Assembly (NCBI RefSeq): GCF_003403095.1
Contig: NZ_CP031555.1
Location: forward strand, 3,474,001-3,538,000
Direction of reading: 5' to 3'
Length of the DNA: 64,000 nt
Source: Thalassospira indica
GTDB taxonomy: Bacteria > Pseudomonadota > Alphaproteobacteria > Rhodospirillales > Thalassospiraceae
Shown: one piece after another, positions 7,084 to 15,035 of the stretch
Layout of the letters: every line of letters begins with the position of its first letter
Numbering within the stretch: position 1 is the first letter of the stretch
Translations under genes and position numbers: made by a program
The notes under the pieces: generated by a model
Told to the model about the DNA's origin: nothing
What the model saw: only the letters and a program-made list of their open reading frames with translations
The model's database searches: none

Positions 7084-8190
7084 TCAGACAGTTGAAAGCT
7101 CTGACAACCGCGCATTGGAAAGCTTTTCCGGCCAATAGGCGAGATTGCGGACATGGCCGTTCAGTGCCTTGTCGGTTCCGCCAAAGGAACCCAGCACGAT
7201 ATTGGAAAAATTGCGCGGCATGGCAAAGCCGTCCGGCGAGGACAGCACCACACCATCCAGCCCCACCGAAATCACATCATCATCCCACGCCAGCGCAATG
7301 CGATGACGGCTATCCTTAGAAAGTGTGCCATAAAGCGACTGGGTGACGACCGGCACACCAGCCGAGCGCAGCGAAATGCGGAGCTGATTGGCATCGCTGT
7401 CATAGCCAAGATCAAGGTGATCATCATTAAGGCTGCTGGAATAAAGCTGCACGATCCGCCAGATGCCATCCCAATCGGACGCGGTATGGATATCAAACGC
7501 CAATGTGCCCCGGCCTTGCGCGAACCAGTCGCCCGGATCAAGCCGCACATCATCGCACGTTCGTGCGGCCGGAATGCCGTTGCTGATGATATCACTGGTC
7601 GGCGCAGGCCCCGCTTCAAGCTGGGCATTCCAGATCAGGATGGAGGCCGGAAGCGCAGTTATGGCAGTGCTGATTTTCGGATAGCGGGTCGCACCGGATG
7701 CCGGTTCGGCGATCCACACCCGCTGCCAGTTTTCATCAAGCGTAAAGCCATGCGCGGACGGCCCGTCAATCCCGCCAAGCGTGATGTCAGCCGTGCCCGA
7801 AACCGCACGCATCCAGACGGCAAAGCTATAGGTTTCACTGGCCACAAGCCCGCCGACATTCTGATACAGGCCATCCGCACCCGCCGCACTGCCCGGCAGA
7901 TCAAGCTGCATCGCGGTTTGGCTGCCATCCGGGGCGGCGATTGTGCTGGCACCTACCACCACACCGCTGTTCTTTTCCCAAAGCGCATTGTCAAAGGCAG
8001 GTGAGTAGCGCAGCAGGTTGGTCGCCGCCCCCTCGATCAGAAGGCCCAGGCGACGGCCTAGCCGATCATGATCATAGGCCGGTTCATCAATCGCGCGGGT
8101 TTCAAGCAGGCCATTTGGGCCACGAACAAGCTTGGTACTGGCGCGCGACACGTTCATGCAGGCCGCAAGCGGCTGATAACGCAATCCCAT
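7084..8190 (-). CDS. Tail fibre/receptor-binding protein with LamG-like sandwich domains
   Basis: About 368 residues. The chain is beta-rich and appears to hold two carbohydrate-binding-like sandwiches. The first (about 60-190) has EGAATNLLRYSPAFDNALWE and YSFAVWMRAVSGTADITLGG. The second (about 205-360) has GDWFAQGRGTLAFDIHTASDW, HLDLGYDSDANQLRISLR and HRIALAWDDD, a LamG/concanavalin-like pattern, ending in NLAYWPEKLSNARLSELS. Known: such modules form fibre tips that bind host surface glycans. It is downstream of the main fibre gene and just before the terminase genes. The start at 8190 (MGLRYQP) is preferred because GGAG lies 9 bases upstream; ATG 8199 lies right against GGAG. Confidence 0.72.
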   Translation of the reverse strand: MGLRYQPLAACMNVSRASTKLVRGPNGLLETRAIDEPAYDHDRLGRRLGLLIEGAATNLLRYSPAFDNALWEKNSGVVVGASTIAAPDGSQTAMQLDLPGSAAGADGLYQNVGGLVASETYSFAVWMRAVSGTADITLGGIDGPSAHGFTLDENWQRVWIAEPASGATRYPKISTAITALPASILIWNAQLEAGPAPTSDIISNGIPAARTCDDVRLDPGDWFAQGRGTLAFDIHTASDWDGIWRIVQLYSSSLNDDHLDLGYDSDANQLRISLRSAGVPVVTQSLYGTLSKDSRHRIALAWDDDVISVGLDGVVLSSPDGFAMPRNFSNIVLGSFGGTDKALNGHVRNLAYWPEKLSNARLSELSTV

Positions 8191-8237
8191 TGGATGCATC
8201 TCCGTTCATTTGGCATGTGATGGATGGCGGCGTTGCG

Positions 8238-9641
8238 TCAGCCGCCAATGCGATGAATGTGACACCAGGTCAAAAGGCCGCTTGCGCCAATGTCGCGTGT
8301 TTGCGCATCACTATGCGACAGGCGCAGGCGCAATCCGGAGCCGGGCGAGGGATTAATCCGGGCAATGCCATTGAGGCGCAAACTGTGCGCCGCCCCGCTG
8401 CCCATGGCGGTGATATCATTGGCCTGCAAGTGGCTCGACCAATCGGTGCCGTCAAAGCGTTCGAGCGACAAAGTGGTAAAGACCGACTGGTCGGTAATCG
8501 GGAAACGCACCCCGATATCAACATGATAAAAGCCCGGCGGCAGGCCGGTGATGCCATGCACAGCACTGTCATAAAGCCCGTGGCTGTCTTCAATCACCTG
8601 ATCCCATTCAACCAGAAACGCCCCGCCCGCCGGAATGGATTGGCTGGCCACTCGCAGAAGCTTCACCACCGGGCCGCTTTCATGGATCGGGGCAGCAAAC
8701 CAGCGCGTGCCATCACAGACCAGATCGACCATGTCGCCGCGTGTCGGCAACGGATAAACGGTTACCTCCGCCCCGCCATTGGTCGGGCGAATGACGTCGC
8801 CGGATGCGGTCGTAATATCGACCATCGTGCCATCGCCGTTAAACACCCGAAACCGAACGCCATTGCGCGCAAGCGATGCCACCGGCAAGGTCAATTGCGC
8901 CCCACTGGAAAGCCTGACCAGCGATCCGGTTTCGCGGATATCCATGATCCGGTTGACCGGCGCGTCAATCACCGGCATGCGGCGCTCATCCTCCCACGCC
9001 AGCAGATCGCCACTGCGAAAATCAAGGTTAAGCATCGCCGAGGCGTGGGATCGTTCAAACGACGCGGCTGCGATTTCGGACCGGCTTTCCGCGGCCTCGG
9101 CCCGGTTGGCGGCATCCTGCGCCTGATGTGCCTTGATGCTGGCCACCGCGATTGCGTCCGCACTCGGGCCATTGGCAAGCCCATCCCCCGCGTCGTTCCA
9201 AATGAGCGCCCGACCGGGTTCAATAACCGGCAGCGCCGCCGATACCCCGTCCCCTTGCCCCGCGCCAAAGCGCAACGTGCCGGTTAACGCCCGATCGACA
9301 TCGCCAAGGGCGGCAGTCATGAAATCAAGATCACGCTCCAGCGCATCACCGCGCGGGATCGACATGGCATCAAAGCTGCTGAGCCGGCGCAAATGCAAAT
9401 GCCGGGCGATGGTGATCGTGGTGGCATTGACAGGCGGGGTTTCAAATCGCACCAAACCACCCCCGCCCTGATCGCTCGGCGTTAACGCAATGTGAAACCC
9501 GGTGTCGGTTTCCGTGCCATTGATGGCGACCCGGATATCCCCGGCATCAAACACATCAAAATCAAACGGAAATGTGTCACGCGCGCCATCGCCAACAAAG
9601 GCAATGCTGGCACGAACCTGATTGGCAAAAACAGCCCCCAT
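8238..9641 (-). CDS. Phage tail fibre protein
   Basis: About 467 residues. The N-terminal domain (about 1-130) has SIAFVGDGARDTFPFDFDVFDAG, VAINGTE, IALTP, GGGLVRFETPP and TITIARHLHLRRLSSFD. It ends DALERDLDFMTAAL, the usual virion-attachment domain of podoviral (T7 gp17-like) fibres. A collagen-like/coiled segment follows (KAHQAQDAANRAEAAESRSE, about 180-205). The C-terminal part is beta-rich, with FNGDGTMVDI and RGDMVDLVCDGTRWFAAP. The start at 9641 (MGAVFANQ) is chosen because AGGGGGGAG lies six bases upstream. It follows the internal virion-like gene as expected for a T7-type order and probably carries the next gene's product at its tip. Confidence 0.85.
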   Translation of the reverse strand: MGAVFANQVRASIAFVGDGARDTFPFDFDVFDAGDIRVAINGTETDTGFHIALTPSDQGGGGLVRFETPPVNATTITIARHLHLRRLSSFDAMSIPRGDALERDLDFMTAALGDVDRALTGTLRFGAGQGDGVSAALPVIEPGRALIWNDAGDGLANGPSADAIAVASIKAHQAQDAANRAEAAESRSEIAAASFERSHASAMLNLDFRSGDLLAWEDERRMPVIDAPVNRIMDIRETGSLVRLSSGAQLTLPVASLARNGVRFRVFNGDGTMVDITTASGDVIRPTNGGAEVTVYPLPTRGDMVDLVCDGTRWFAAPIHESGPVVKLLRVASQSIPAGGAFLVEWDQVIEDSHGLYDSAVHGITGLPPGFYHVDIGVRFPITDQSVFTTLSLERFDGTDWSSHLQANDITAMGSGAAHSLRLNGIARINPSPGSGLRLRLSHSDAQTRDIGASGLLTWCHIHRIGG

Positions 9642-9677
9642 CGCGTACTCCCCCCTATAAAAGATCACCCCAGAAAC

Positions 9678-10124
9678 TCAGCCCCAGCCGTCACGCTTGG
9701 AAAACCAGGCATTCAGCCTTGCGACCGTGTCATCCTGCGAAGATCGCAACAGCGACTTTTCCCGCCAGGCGGCCTGTTGATTGATCCGCGTACGCCTGCG
9801 CGCCGTTGCATCGGCGGCAAGATCACCGTCCTGCCGGGCGGCTTTTTCATAGCCCGCCAGCACCGCACTGGCTGATCCCGATCCACCCGCCATAAGCCCC
9901 GATGCCCCCTGCCGGGCCCGGATGGTGGCCTGACGCCGACGTAGATCTTCCGCTCGTTGGGCGGCGTCTTCGCGTTCGCGGGCTTCGATTTCAGCCAGAT
10001 CGGCCTTGCGGGCGGCCTCGCCTTGATTGATCCTGCTTTGCGTATTGGCCTGATCAGCGCTAATCCGTTGTCCGGTTTGCAACACCGATGCCGCCATCGG
10101 CACGATTGATGTAAATCCACCCAT
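9678..10124 (-). CDS. Putative internal virion protein
   Basis: A 148-residue protein. The N-terminus is small and hydrophobic (GGFTSIVPMAASVLQTGQRI). A long, Ala/Glu/Arg-rich amphipathic helix follows (about 25-75, RKADLAEIEAREREDAAQRAEDLRRRQ). Next comes a Gly/Ser turn (GASGLMAGGSGSASAVL) and a second basic helix. This pattern and the place between tail tubular B and the tail fibre match the gp14-type internal virion (ejection) proteins of T7-like podoviruses. No large gp15/gp16 homologues follow, so the ejection machinery is reduced. The start overlaps the upstream stop by one base (TGATG). Confidence 0.65.
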   Translation of the reverse strand: MGGFTSIVPMAASVLQTGQRISADQANTQSRINQGEAARKADLAEIEAREREDAAQRAEDLRRRQATIRARQGASGLMAGGSGSASAVLAGYEKAARQDGDLAADATARRRTRINQQAAWREKSLLRSSQDDTVARLNAWFSKRDGWG

Positions 10125-12046
10125 CAGTCATTCACCCCCATTTCACTGGCCGCACCGAGCAATAAAAAAGGCCGGGGCAAGTCCCCGGCGATGCGCCATA
10201 ATCCGCTTTTAACTGTCCCGCCGCTGCCCCGCCGCCAGCCAAGCGCGCGGAGCGTAATATCCCCGCTATAGAGCGCATCTTTGTCATCGGCGGAAACCGG
10301 AAGCGCCACATCGCGCAATCCCCGGCCGGTATCGACGCGAAGCTGCCCGGTTTCCTGCAAACGCAAGGTCACCGAGACTAGCCGCACGGCATTACCGCCA
10401 TGCGGGCGGCTGCCATCCGATGCGGCCGGCGGCAGGGCATAAATTTCGTGGGTAAAGGGCAAGCCGACCTCGATTTCCGGCACCGCCCCAATACTCTCAG
10501 GTAAGGTGATCGTGCCCCCGGCAACCCGGATGTCATCGGCAAGAACGCCATCGTGCCAAACGCTGACATCAAGGCCATCCAGTGCATCAAGATTGCCCCA
10601 ATGTCGGCGCGGTGCTTCGCCCTCGGCCACCGCTTGGCGGCGATACAGATCGAAACCGCATGCCGGGTCAAACACACCCAGGAAATAGCGCCCGTCGCGT
10701 TCCAGCACGACATAGACATCCCCGCCGGATACCGAAATTGACCTGAAGGCACAGCCCGCAACCGATTGCGCCGACCAGGCAGTGATGGCTTCACTGCGAT
10801 ACAGTGTCAGGGTTGCAAGCGAACCATCGCGCATCACCACATGCAAAAGCCGTCGATCCGGATCAAAGGCCTGATCAATCGGATGATGGATCAGATGGCG
10901 TGACAGCAAGGCAAGGTCGGCCGATCCATAAGCCTGCTCGGCATCGGCAAACAGGAATTCGCGAATTTCGCGCCCGCTCCGCCCGGCAAAAAGCGTGGCA
11001 CCATCGACATTGACCAGTGGCACGGTGCGATCACTCTGGCTGCCGATCCGGGTCTGGCGCGTGACCTGCACATTGGCCGGTGTCAGCGGATCACCCGTCA
11101 CCATCCATTCCGATCCGCTGGTAAAGACCTGTAAATGACGCCCGGCGAAAATGCCGGTAATCGCATTGACCTGATCGGCCAGAAGCGCAAATTCAATCGC
11201 CTCGTCATCAAGCCCTTCGCCCAGCTCGAAATTAAACAGATCACCGGATTTCGACATCCACAACCGGTTGGGCAAATCCCGCGATCCGCCAATGATCATC
11301 CGGTCCTGGTGAAAGGTCACGCTGCGCGGCCAGCCGCGCACATCGGAAAAGGCCTGCTCGACAAAATCAACCGTCGCATTGGCATTGGGCAGGGCCTGTT
11401 TCAGGGCGATGGTGGCAGACCGGCCATTGGCAACGCTTTTGATTTCGCCCTCAATCCCCTGAATCCGCCAAAGCGTCCCGACATGACCCGGCACGAACAC
11501 ATCCATACTGGCGGTCACCGTGACCGTCCCGCTGGTACCCGACGGGGTCAGGGTCGCAGCCGGATCACCGAACTTGTAGTAAGGCTGACTGGTTCTCAAA
11601 TTGGTTTCGCGCCAGGCCCACAGGCTGGTTTGCCAGGTCCCGTCGCCCGTGCGCGTGATCCGCACCGGTTTGGCATCGGGATGCACGACCAACAGCGTAT
11701 CGGCACTTTGCGTCCAGTTCAAAAGATCATGGTGTTCGACCCCAAACGTCGTTTCAAACCAGATTGTCTCGACCCCGTCTTCAAACACAAGCGCCCGTTT
11801 CTCGCCAAAGCCCAGCAGATAGGTCTGCTCGGTATTGAACTCGAACTGGATCAGACGCGCGGGTTCCGGCAATTCATCAATCAATCGAATGCCGGGACGC
11901 CGACGCACCCCGCCCGATGGCTCGATAAACACATTGCGCAGCCGCGCCGCACCATTGGCATAGGCACTCAGATCGGATCGCCCCCACAATTCCGGGGCCA
12001 GCTCACCCGTCGAAAAGGTATTTTTCTCCAGAACGCGGCGGGCCAT
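10124..12046 (-). CDS. Tail tubular protein B-like nozzle protein
   Basis: A 640-residue protein. The opening LEKNTFSTGELAPELWGRSDLSAYANGAARLRN followed by FIEPSGGVRRRPG is the signature of the tail nozzle/stabilisation proteins of podoviruses with short tails (T7 gp12-like). The remainder is beta-rich, with FNTEQTYLLGFGEKRALVFEDG, DTLLVVHPDAKPVRI, RSVTFHQDRMIIGGS near residue 240 and FTSGSEWMVTGDPLTP near 310. It lies 4 bases after the tail tubular A gene. A terminator-like hairpin is embedded in its 3' end (10163-10189). Confidence 0.88.
   Translation of the reverse strand: MARRVLEKNTFSTGELAPELWGRSDLSAYANGAARLRNVFIEPSGGVRRRPGIRLIDELPEPARLIQFEFNTEQTYLLGFGEKRALVFEDGVETIWFETTFGVEHHDLLNWTQSADTLLVVHPDAKPVRITRTGDGTWQTSLWAWRETNLRTSQPYYKFGDPAATLTPSGTSGTVTVTASMDVFVPGHVGTLWRIQGIEGEIKSVANGRSATIALKQALPNANATVDFVEQAFSDVRGWPRSVTFHQDRMIIGGSRDLPNRLWMSKSGDLFNFELGEGLDDEAIEFALLADQVNAITGIFAGRHLQVFTSGSEWMVTGDPLTPANVQVTRQTRIGSQSDRTVPLVNVDGATLFAGRSGREIREFLFADAEQAYGSADLALLSRHLIHHPIDQAFDPDRRLLHVVMRDGSLATLTLYRSEAITAWSAQSVAGCAFRSISVSGGDVYVVLERDGRYFLGVFDPACGFDLYRRQAVAEGEAPRRHWGNLDALDGLDVSVWHDGVLADDIRVAGGTITLPESIGAVPEIEVGLPFTHEIYALPPAASDGSRPHGGNAVRLVSVTLRLQETGQLRVDTGRGLRDVALPVSADDKDALYSGDITLRALGWRRGSGGTVKSGLWRIAGDLPRPFLLLGAASEMGVND
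10163..10189 (-). terminator. Terminator-like hairpin inside the 3' end of the tail tubular B gene
   Basis: On the minus strand GCCGGGG (10183-10189) pairs perfectly with CCCCGGC (10171-10177) across a 5-base loop, followed by CTTTTTTATT. All of it is coding (residues AGDLPRPFLLLGA). It has the full form of a rho-independent terminator about 40 bases before the stop. Translating ribosomes should suppress it; activity is unproven. Confidence 0.5.
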
Positions 12047-12050
12047 GGAC

Positions 12051-12629
12051 TCAGTTCCTTGCAGAAATCAGGGAAAAATCATCAATTGCATGCGGGGTCG
12101 ATTGCTGCGCATCGGCAAGCCTTGCTTCGCGCAACTGGTCCTCGGCCCGCTTGAACAGGTATTCCGCACGTGTGCTGCTTTCGGTCAGTGGCAGGCAAAA
12201 TTCGGCCGCCAGCCGCGCCATCAGCGCCAGATCAAACCAGGCCGGAAAGCTGCCCTCGGGCAAACGCGCGACATAGCTTAGATACGCACTGTCCCCCGCC
12301 ACCAGAACCGCCTGATCACGCAACTCGAACTGCGCAATCTTGCCGCCGTCATGTTCAAGCGACAGCAAGCGGATAAAATCGCGCGGCAAGGCAAACAGTG
12401 CACTGCCATCCTTGGGCGACGTTGCCGCATCATCCTCGGCCAAGCGCGACAACCAGGCCCCTCGCCCGGCAAACCGCCACGGATAGCCCGCCAGCATTCC
12501 GTCCCGCACGGTGGGATACAGCATCCGGGCAATCTCGGCCTCGGCGACGTCTTCCTCAAAAGACGAAATCGGCGCCGCCCCGATCATCACCAATGCGCGT
12601 GCACACAACGCCACATCACTTAACGCCAT
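12051..12629 (-). CDS. Tail tubular protein A-like gatekeeper
   Basis: About 192 residues from ATG 12629. MALSDVALCARALVMIGAAP is the typical opening of T7 gp11-like adaptor proteins. LYPTVRDGMLAGYPWRFAGRGAWLSRL follows, and later FALPRDFIRLLSL, SYVARLPEGSFPAWFDLALMARLAAEF and EYLFKRAEDQLREARLADAQQ. This helical adaptor joins the portal ring to the nozzle. The start at 12629 has GGGGGA eight bases upstream. An in-frame ATG at 12677 sits upstream of, and would translate through, a strong terminator and is rejected. Confidence 0.88.
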   Translation of the reverse strand: MALSDVALCARALVMIGAAPISSFEEDVAEAEIARMLYPTVRDGMLAGYPWRFAGRGAWLSRLAEDDAATSPKDGSALFALPRDFIRLLSLEHDGGKIAQFELRDQAVLVAGDSAYLSYVARLPEGSFPAWFDLALMARLAAEFCLPLTESSTRAEYLFKRAEDQLREARLADAQQSTPHAIDDFSLISARN

Positions 12630-12642
12630 CGTGTTCCCCCAA

Positions 12643-12673
12643 ACAAAAACGGAGCCCGGAAAACCGGGCTCCG
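12643..12673 (-). terminator. Strong rho-independent terminator upstream of tail tubular A
   Basis: A perfect 10-bp stem on the minus strand (CGGAGCCCGG at 12664-12673 read in reverse, pairing with 12650-12659) has a 4-base loop and is followed by TTTTTGTTT. It lies between the collar gene 12697-13299 and tail tubular A. Confidence 0.9.
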
Positions 12674-12696
12674 CCAATAAAAGTCAGCTGCCAGAG

Positions 12697-13299
12697 TTAA
12701 GACGCCGACGGGTAAAACGCCTTGATCGCGTAAGTCATCGCGACGTTGCGTGGGCGGGTTTCGTCACCGCCAAAATCTCCAGTATTGCCTCCAGCGAATG
12801 TACCCGATCCCGCGATAGCAACCCGATAAGGGTATGTCGAACCATGAGAGTTGATTGGACCGGTTTGCCCATTGTTGGAATGACTGTGCTGTTTAACTTC
12901 ATCCCCTTGGAGGGAACCAAATGTCCGACCAGCGTCAACACCACGACCTTCATCGAAGCCGCGCACGAACTCACCGCGCAGGTCCGGCAGATTGAAGGTC
13001 GAAACCTGATCACCGTGCCCCCAAAGCGTGCCAATGGTGGCAAACAGATCGGCATATTCGGTGCGTGAAATGGCTGAACCATCACACACCAACCAACCAT
13101 TCGGCGGGGTTGGCATCGCAAACGCCAAAACAGAACCGATTTCACTGCCAGCGATAACGCCACCACCGCCAGAGCCACCACCTGCAATCAGCGTTTCGAT
13201 GGCCTGAAGCAGCTGGGTGTCGTCCATGCGGTCAGGTGCAATATCTGCCGCCAGAACAACATTGAGAACTTCACTTTCGACCGGACTAAGACACTGCAT
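12697..13299 (-). CDS. Tail collar-domain fibre protein (copy 1)
   Basis: About 200 residues. The N-terminal 40 residues (LSPVESEVLNVVLAADIAPD, then DDTQLLQAIETLI) are shared with the Gly-rich fibre encoded next to it. A Gly-rich hinge (GGGSGGGG) leads into a Phage Tail Collar domain: GSVLAFAMPTPPNGWLVCDG, SRTEYADLFATIGTLWG, FNLPDLRGEFVRGFDEGRG. The end ETRPRNVAMTYAIKA is the standard collar-family terminus. Predicted role: trimeric accessory fibre or adhesin. GGAG lies upstream of ATG 13299, and a perfect terminator follows. Its position between capsid and tail tubular A is unusual. Confidence 0.85.
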   Translation of the reverse strand: MQCLSPVESEVLNVVLAADIAPDRMDDTQLLQAIETLIAGGGSGGGGVIAGSEIGSVLAFAMPTPPNGWLVCDGSAISRTEYADLFATIGTLWGHGDQVSTFNLPDLRGEFVRGFDEGRGVDAGRTFGSLQGDEVKQHSHSNNGQTGPINSHGSTYPYRVAIAGSGTFAGGNTGDFGGDETRPRNVAMTYAIKAFYPSAS

Positions 13300-13320
13300 A
13301 AAGTTTCTCCAACATTAGCC

Positions 13321-13354
13321 AAAAAAGAACCCCGGCAAGCAAGCCCTGCCGGGG
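13321..13354 (-). terminator. Rho-independent terminator between two fibre genes
   Basis: An 8-bp perfect stem on the minus strand (CCCCGGCA at 13347-13354 pairing with 13330-13337) is followed by TTCTTTTTT. It ends the Gly-rich fibre gene. It is of the same CCCCGGCA...GGGGTT.CTTTT type as the hairpins at 13996 and 14634. Confidence 0.88.
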
Positions 13355-13363
13355 ATAATTCAA

Positions 13364-13975
13364 TCAAACCCACTCAATGATCACATAACCATCAACGCCA
13401 TAGTTACCCGAGTAATCCGGCGCGGGGTCTGCAGTTGTGGTGCCGCCCGCACCGACAACAACCTGCAACGTCTCCCCCGGCAGCACGGCGAATTCCTTTA
13501 TCGCCAATCCGCCATTTCCGCCTGCACCACCGGTTAGGCCATCTTGGGACGTCGTACCGTTACCCCCCGGTGAGCCTTGCCCGACAAGGTTCACATCACC
13601 GTTGGTTGCACCACCATGTGGCGCAGAAATAGCCGTTGTTTTTGCTGACCAGCCGCCTTTTCCACCCTCAGCAATAACTACTTCCTGGTTATAGGTAACG
13701 CTGGACGCCTGTCCGTCTTCGGATTGTTCACCGATTCTGTAGCCATTTAGACCCCCACCGCCACCGGCACCGGCAACAGTTACGCGGAGTTTCGTGACAC
13801 CTTCAGGCACGACAAATGATCCGTCTTCGGTGAAATACTGACGGATTGGTAGAGAAGCCGTCGCAATCTTTTGAATCGCCTGCAGTAACTGGGTCTTGTC
13901 GTCGCAATCAGGCCAGATGCCTGCACCCTGAATCACGTTTAGAACTTCACATTCCACTGGGGTTGAACCCTGCAT
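13364..13975 (-). CDS. Glycine-rich tail fibre/adhesin
   Basis: About 203 residues from ATG 13975. The N-terminus, QGSTPVECEVLNVIQGAGIW then DDKTQLLQAIQKIA, is homologous to that of collar copy 1. The C-terminal part is a Gly-rich beta structure (VRVTVAGAGGGGG-type, GGAGGNGGLA, VVVGAGGTTT), a module seen in phage adhesins with polyglycine II bundles. It starts after ITEDGSFVVPEG-like residues. The start at 13975 has AAGGAG eight bases upstream. The longer frame to 14065 would cross a terminator and overlap the previous gene, so it is rejected. Probably a receptor-binding accessory fibre sharing the attachment N-terminus with copy 1. Confidence 0.82.
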   Translation of the reverse strand: MQGSTPVECEVLNVIQGAGIWPDCDDKTQLLQAIQKIATASLPIRQYFTEDGSFVVPEGVTKLRVTVAGAGGGGGLNGYRIGEQSEDGQASSVTYNQEVVIAEGGKGGWSAKTTAISAPHGGATNGDVNLVGQGSPGGNGTTSQDGLTGGAGGNGGLAIKEFAVLPGETLQVVVGAGGTTTADPAPDYSGNYGVDGYVIIEWV

Positions 13976-13995
13976 GGGCAGTCTCCTTGGTTGGG

Positions 13996-14028
13996 TAAAA
14001 GAAACCCCGGCAACGGTTGTTGCCGGGG
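13996..14028 (-). terminator. Rho-independent terminator after collar copy 2
   Basis: A perfect 10-bp stem on the minus strand (CCCCGGCAAC at 14019-14028 pairing with 14005-14014) has a 4-base loop and is followed by TTTCTTTTA. It lies immediately upstream of the ribosome site of the Gly-rich fibre gene. Confidence 0.9.
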
Positions 14029-14064
14029 CGAGAGAAAAGGTATGATTTGGTTCAGGGGCTGGCA

Positions 14065-14613
14065 TCAGGCCGCAGCAGGTTGCGCTGCCTTGATCGCGTA
14101 GGTAACCGCCACGTTGCGCGGGCGGGTTTCGGTGCCGACACGGGCATTCGGGGAATTGGCGCTGTCAAACAACAGCCTGTTCTGGTCGTTGATGCCGGAA
14201 GTTGCGTCGGTGGTGCCGGGCTGGTGCGAGTAGCTAAATACACCCTCGGGCGAGTTGAAGCGGCTTACAACACCAATACCACCTGTGATCTGTTGCATCT
14301 GATCAAGCTGCGCCGATGCAAACACTCGCTCGTCGTCCACACCACGCCCGGCATCAAAGCCGCGCAGGAACTCACCGCGCAGATCTGGGATATTGAAGGT
14401 CGTACTGCCGTCACCTTCGCCCCAAACGATGCCGAGTGCGGCAAACAGATCGGCATATTCCTCACGAGAGACCGCAGACCCATCACAGATCAGATAGCCG
14501 TCCGGCACGGTCTGGGTGGCAAAGGCATGGATGGAAGCAATCGGCACCTGAAGACCCGCAATCTGGGCGGCATCAAATTCGGTGCAGATCGTAATCTTGT
14601 TACAGTTACACAT
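14065..14613 (-). CDS. Tail collar-domain fibre protein (copy 2)
   Basis: About 182 residues from ATG 14613 (AGGA upstream). The N-terminus, MCNCNKITICTEFDAAQIAG, is short and Cys-containing and differs from copy 1. The collar domain is closely related to copy 1: ASIHAFATQTVPDGYLICDG, SREEYADLFAALGIVWGEGD, FNIPDLRGEFLRGFDAGRG, and the end ETRPRNVAVTYAIKA. The middle insert (about 115-160, FSYSHQPGTTDATSGINDQN) is the variable part. It is one of three small fibre genes in a row, each closed by a similar terminator. Confidence 0.84.
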   Translation of the reverse strand: MCNCNKITICTEFDAAQIAGLQVPIASIHAFATQTVPDGYLICDGSAVSREEYADLFAALGIVWGEGDGSTTFNIPDLRGEFLRGFDAGRGVDDERVFASAQLDQMQQITGGIGVVSRFNSPEGVFSYSHQPGTTDATSGINDQNRLLFDSANSPNARVGTETRPRNVAVTYAIKAAQPAAA

Positions 14614-14633
14614 GGGCAATCCTTGTTCTGGTC

Positions 14634-14666
14634 AAAAGAAACCCCGGCAACATCTGTCACCCGGGC
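14634..14666 (-). terminator. Degenerate member of the fibre-gene terminator series
   Basis: The minus strand reads CCCGGGTGAC (14657-14666), a 6-base loop, then a GTTGCCGGGG arm (14641-14650) followed by TTTCTTTT. The stem has mismatches but the 3' arm and T tract are the same as at 13996-14028. It ends the 14721-14996 unit. Confidence 0.65.
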
Positions 14667-14720
14667 GAGGTTGAGGGAGGATGAAAAGGGTTGGATTGGG
14701 TTGGGTCGGATCGCCCCGGA

Positions 14721-14996
14721 TCAGTCGGTGTTTGACGTACCAACCGCTGTCATATCGCGGACATCAACGCCATTTGCACCGGAGCTTGCAACGACGAAAA
14801 GGCCGCCGGACATGGTCGCGTCGCGGTTGGTGTTGGCGATGATGAAATCGCCGACGCGCAGCATGTCACGGGCCTCAAGGAAGTAATCGGCGGTATCGAC
14901 GTCAGCCGCGACGTCGGGGGTGATGTAGTGCCACAGCGTAAAGCCGTTGGCATAGGCCAGAACACTGAGGTTTCTGGCTTTGAAACCTTCTGCCAT
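14721..14996 (-). CDS. Small capsid-associated (decoration-like) protein
   Basis: A 91-residue beta-rich protein (LSVLAYANGFTLWHYITPD, RVGDFIIANTNRDATMSGGLFVVASSGANGVDVRD). It is encoded directly after the major capsid gene with its own strong ribosome site (AAGGAG before ATG 14996). Small proteins with FTLWHY..P segments next to capsid genes are frequent in alphaproteobacterial phages and are annotated only as hypothetical. A head decoration or stabilising role is inferred from position. Confidence 0.65.
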   Translation of the reverse strand: MAEGFKARNLSVLAYANGFTLWHYITPDVAADVDTADYFLEARDMLRVGDFIIANTNRDATMSGGLFVVASSGANGVDVRDMTAVGTSNTD

Positions 14997-15035
14997 TTTG
15001 GGTCTCCTTGGTTCGGAAAAAGTCGGATCAGGGGG

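Noticed and set aside
7153..12154. Long plus-strand frames opposite the tail genes (for example 283, 448 and 339 codons)
   Set aside because: Shadows of high-GC minus-strand genes: composition is His/Arg/Gly-rich, no RBS, no domain pattern, and the minus-strand frames match known virion proteins.
12630..12677. Longer start for tail tubular A (MAEPGFPGSVFVWGNT)
   Set aside because: This start codon is upstream of, and would translate through, a perfect 10-bp terminator. The family opening MALSDVAL begins at 12629 with GGGGGA upstream.
12697..14619. Diversity-generating retroelement acting on the collar domains
   Set aside because: Collar-type proteins can be DGR targets, but no reverse transcriptase gene or template repeat was seen in the window.
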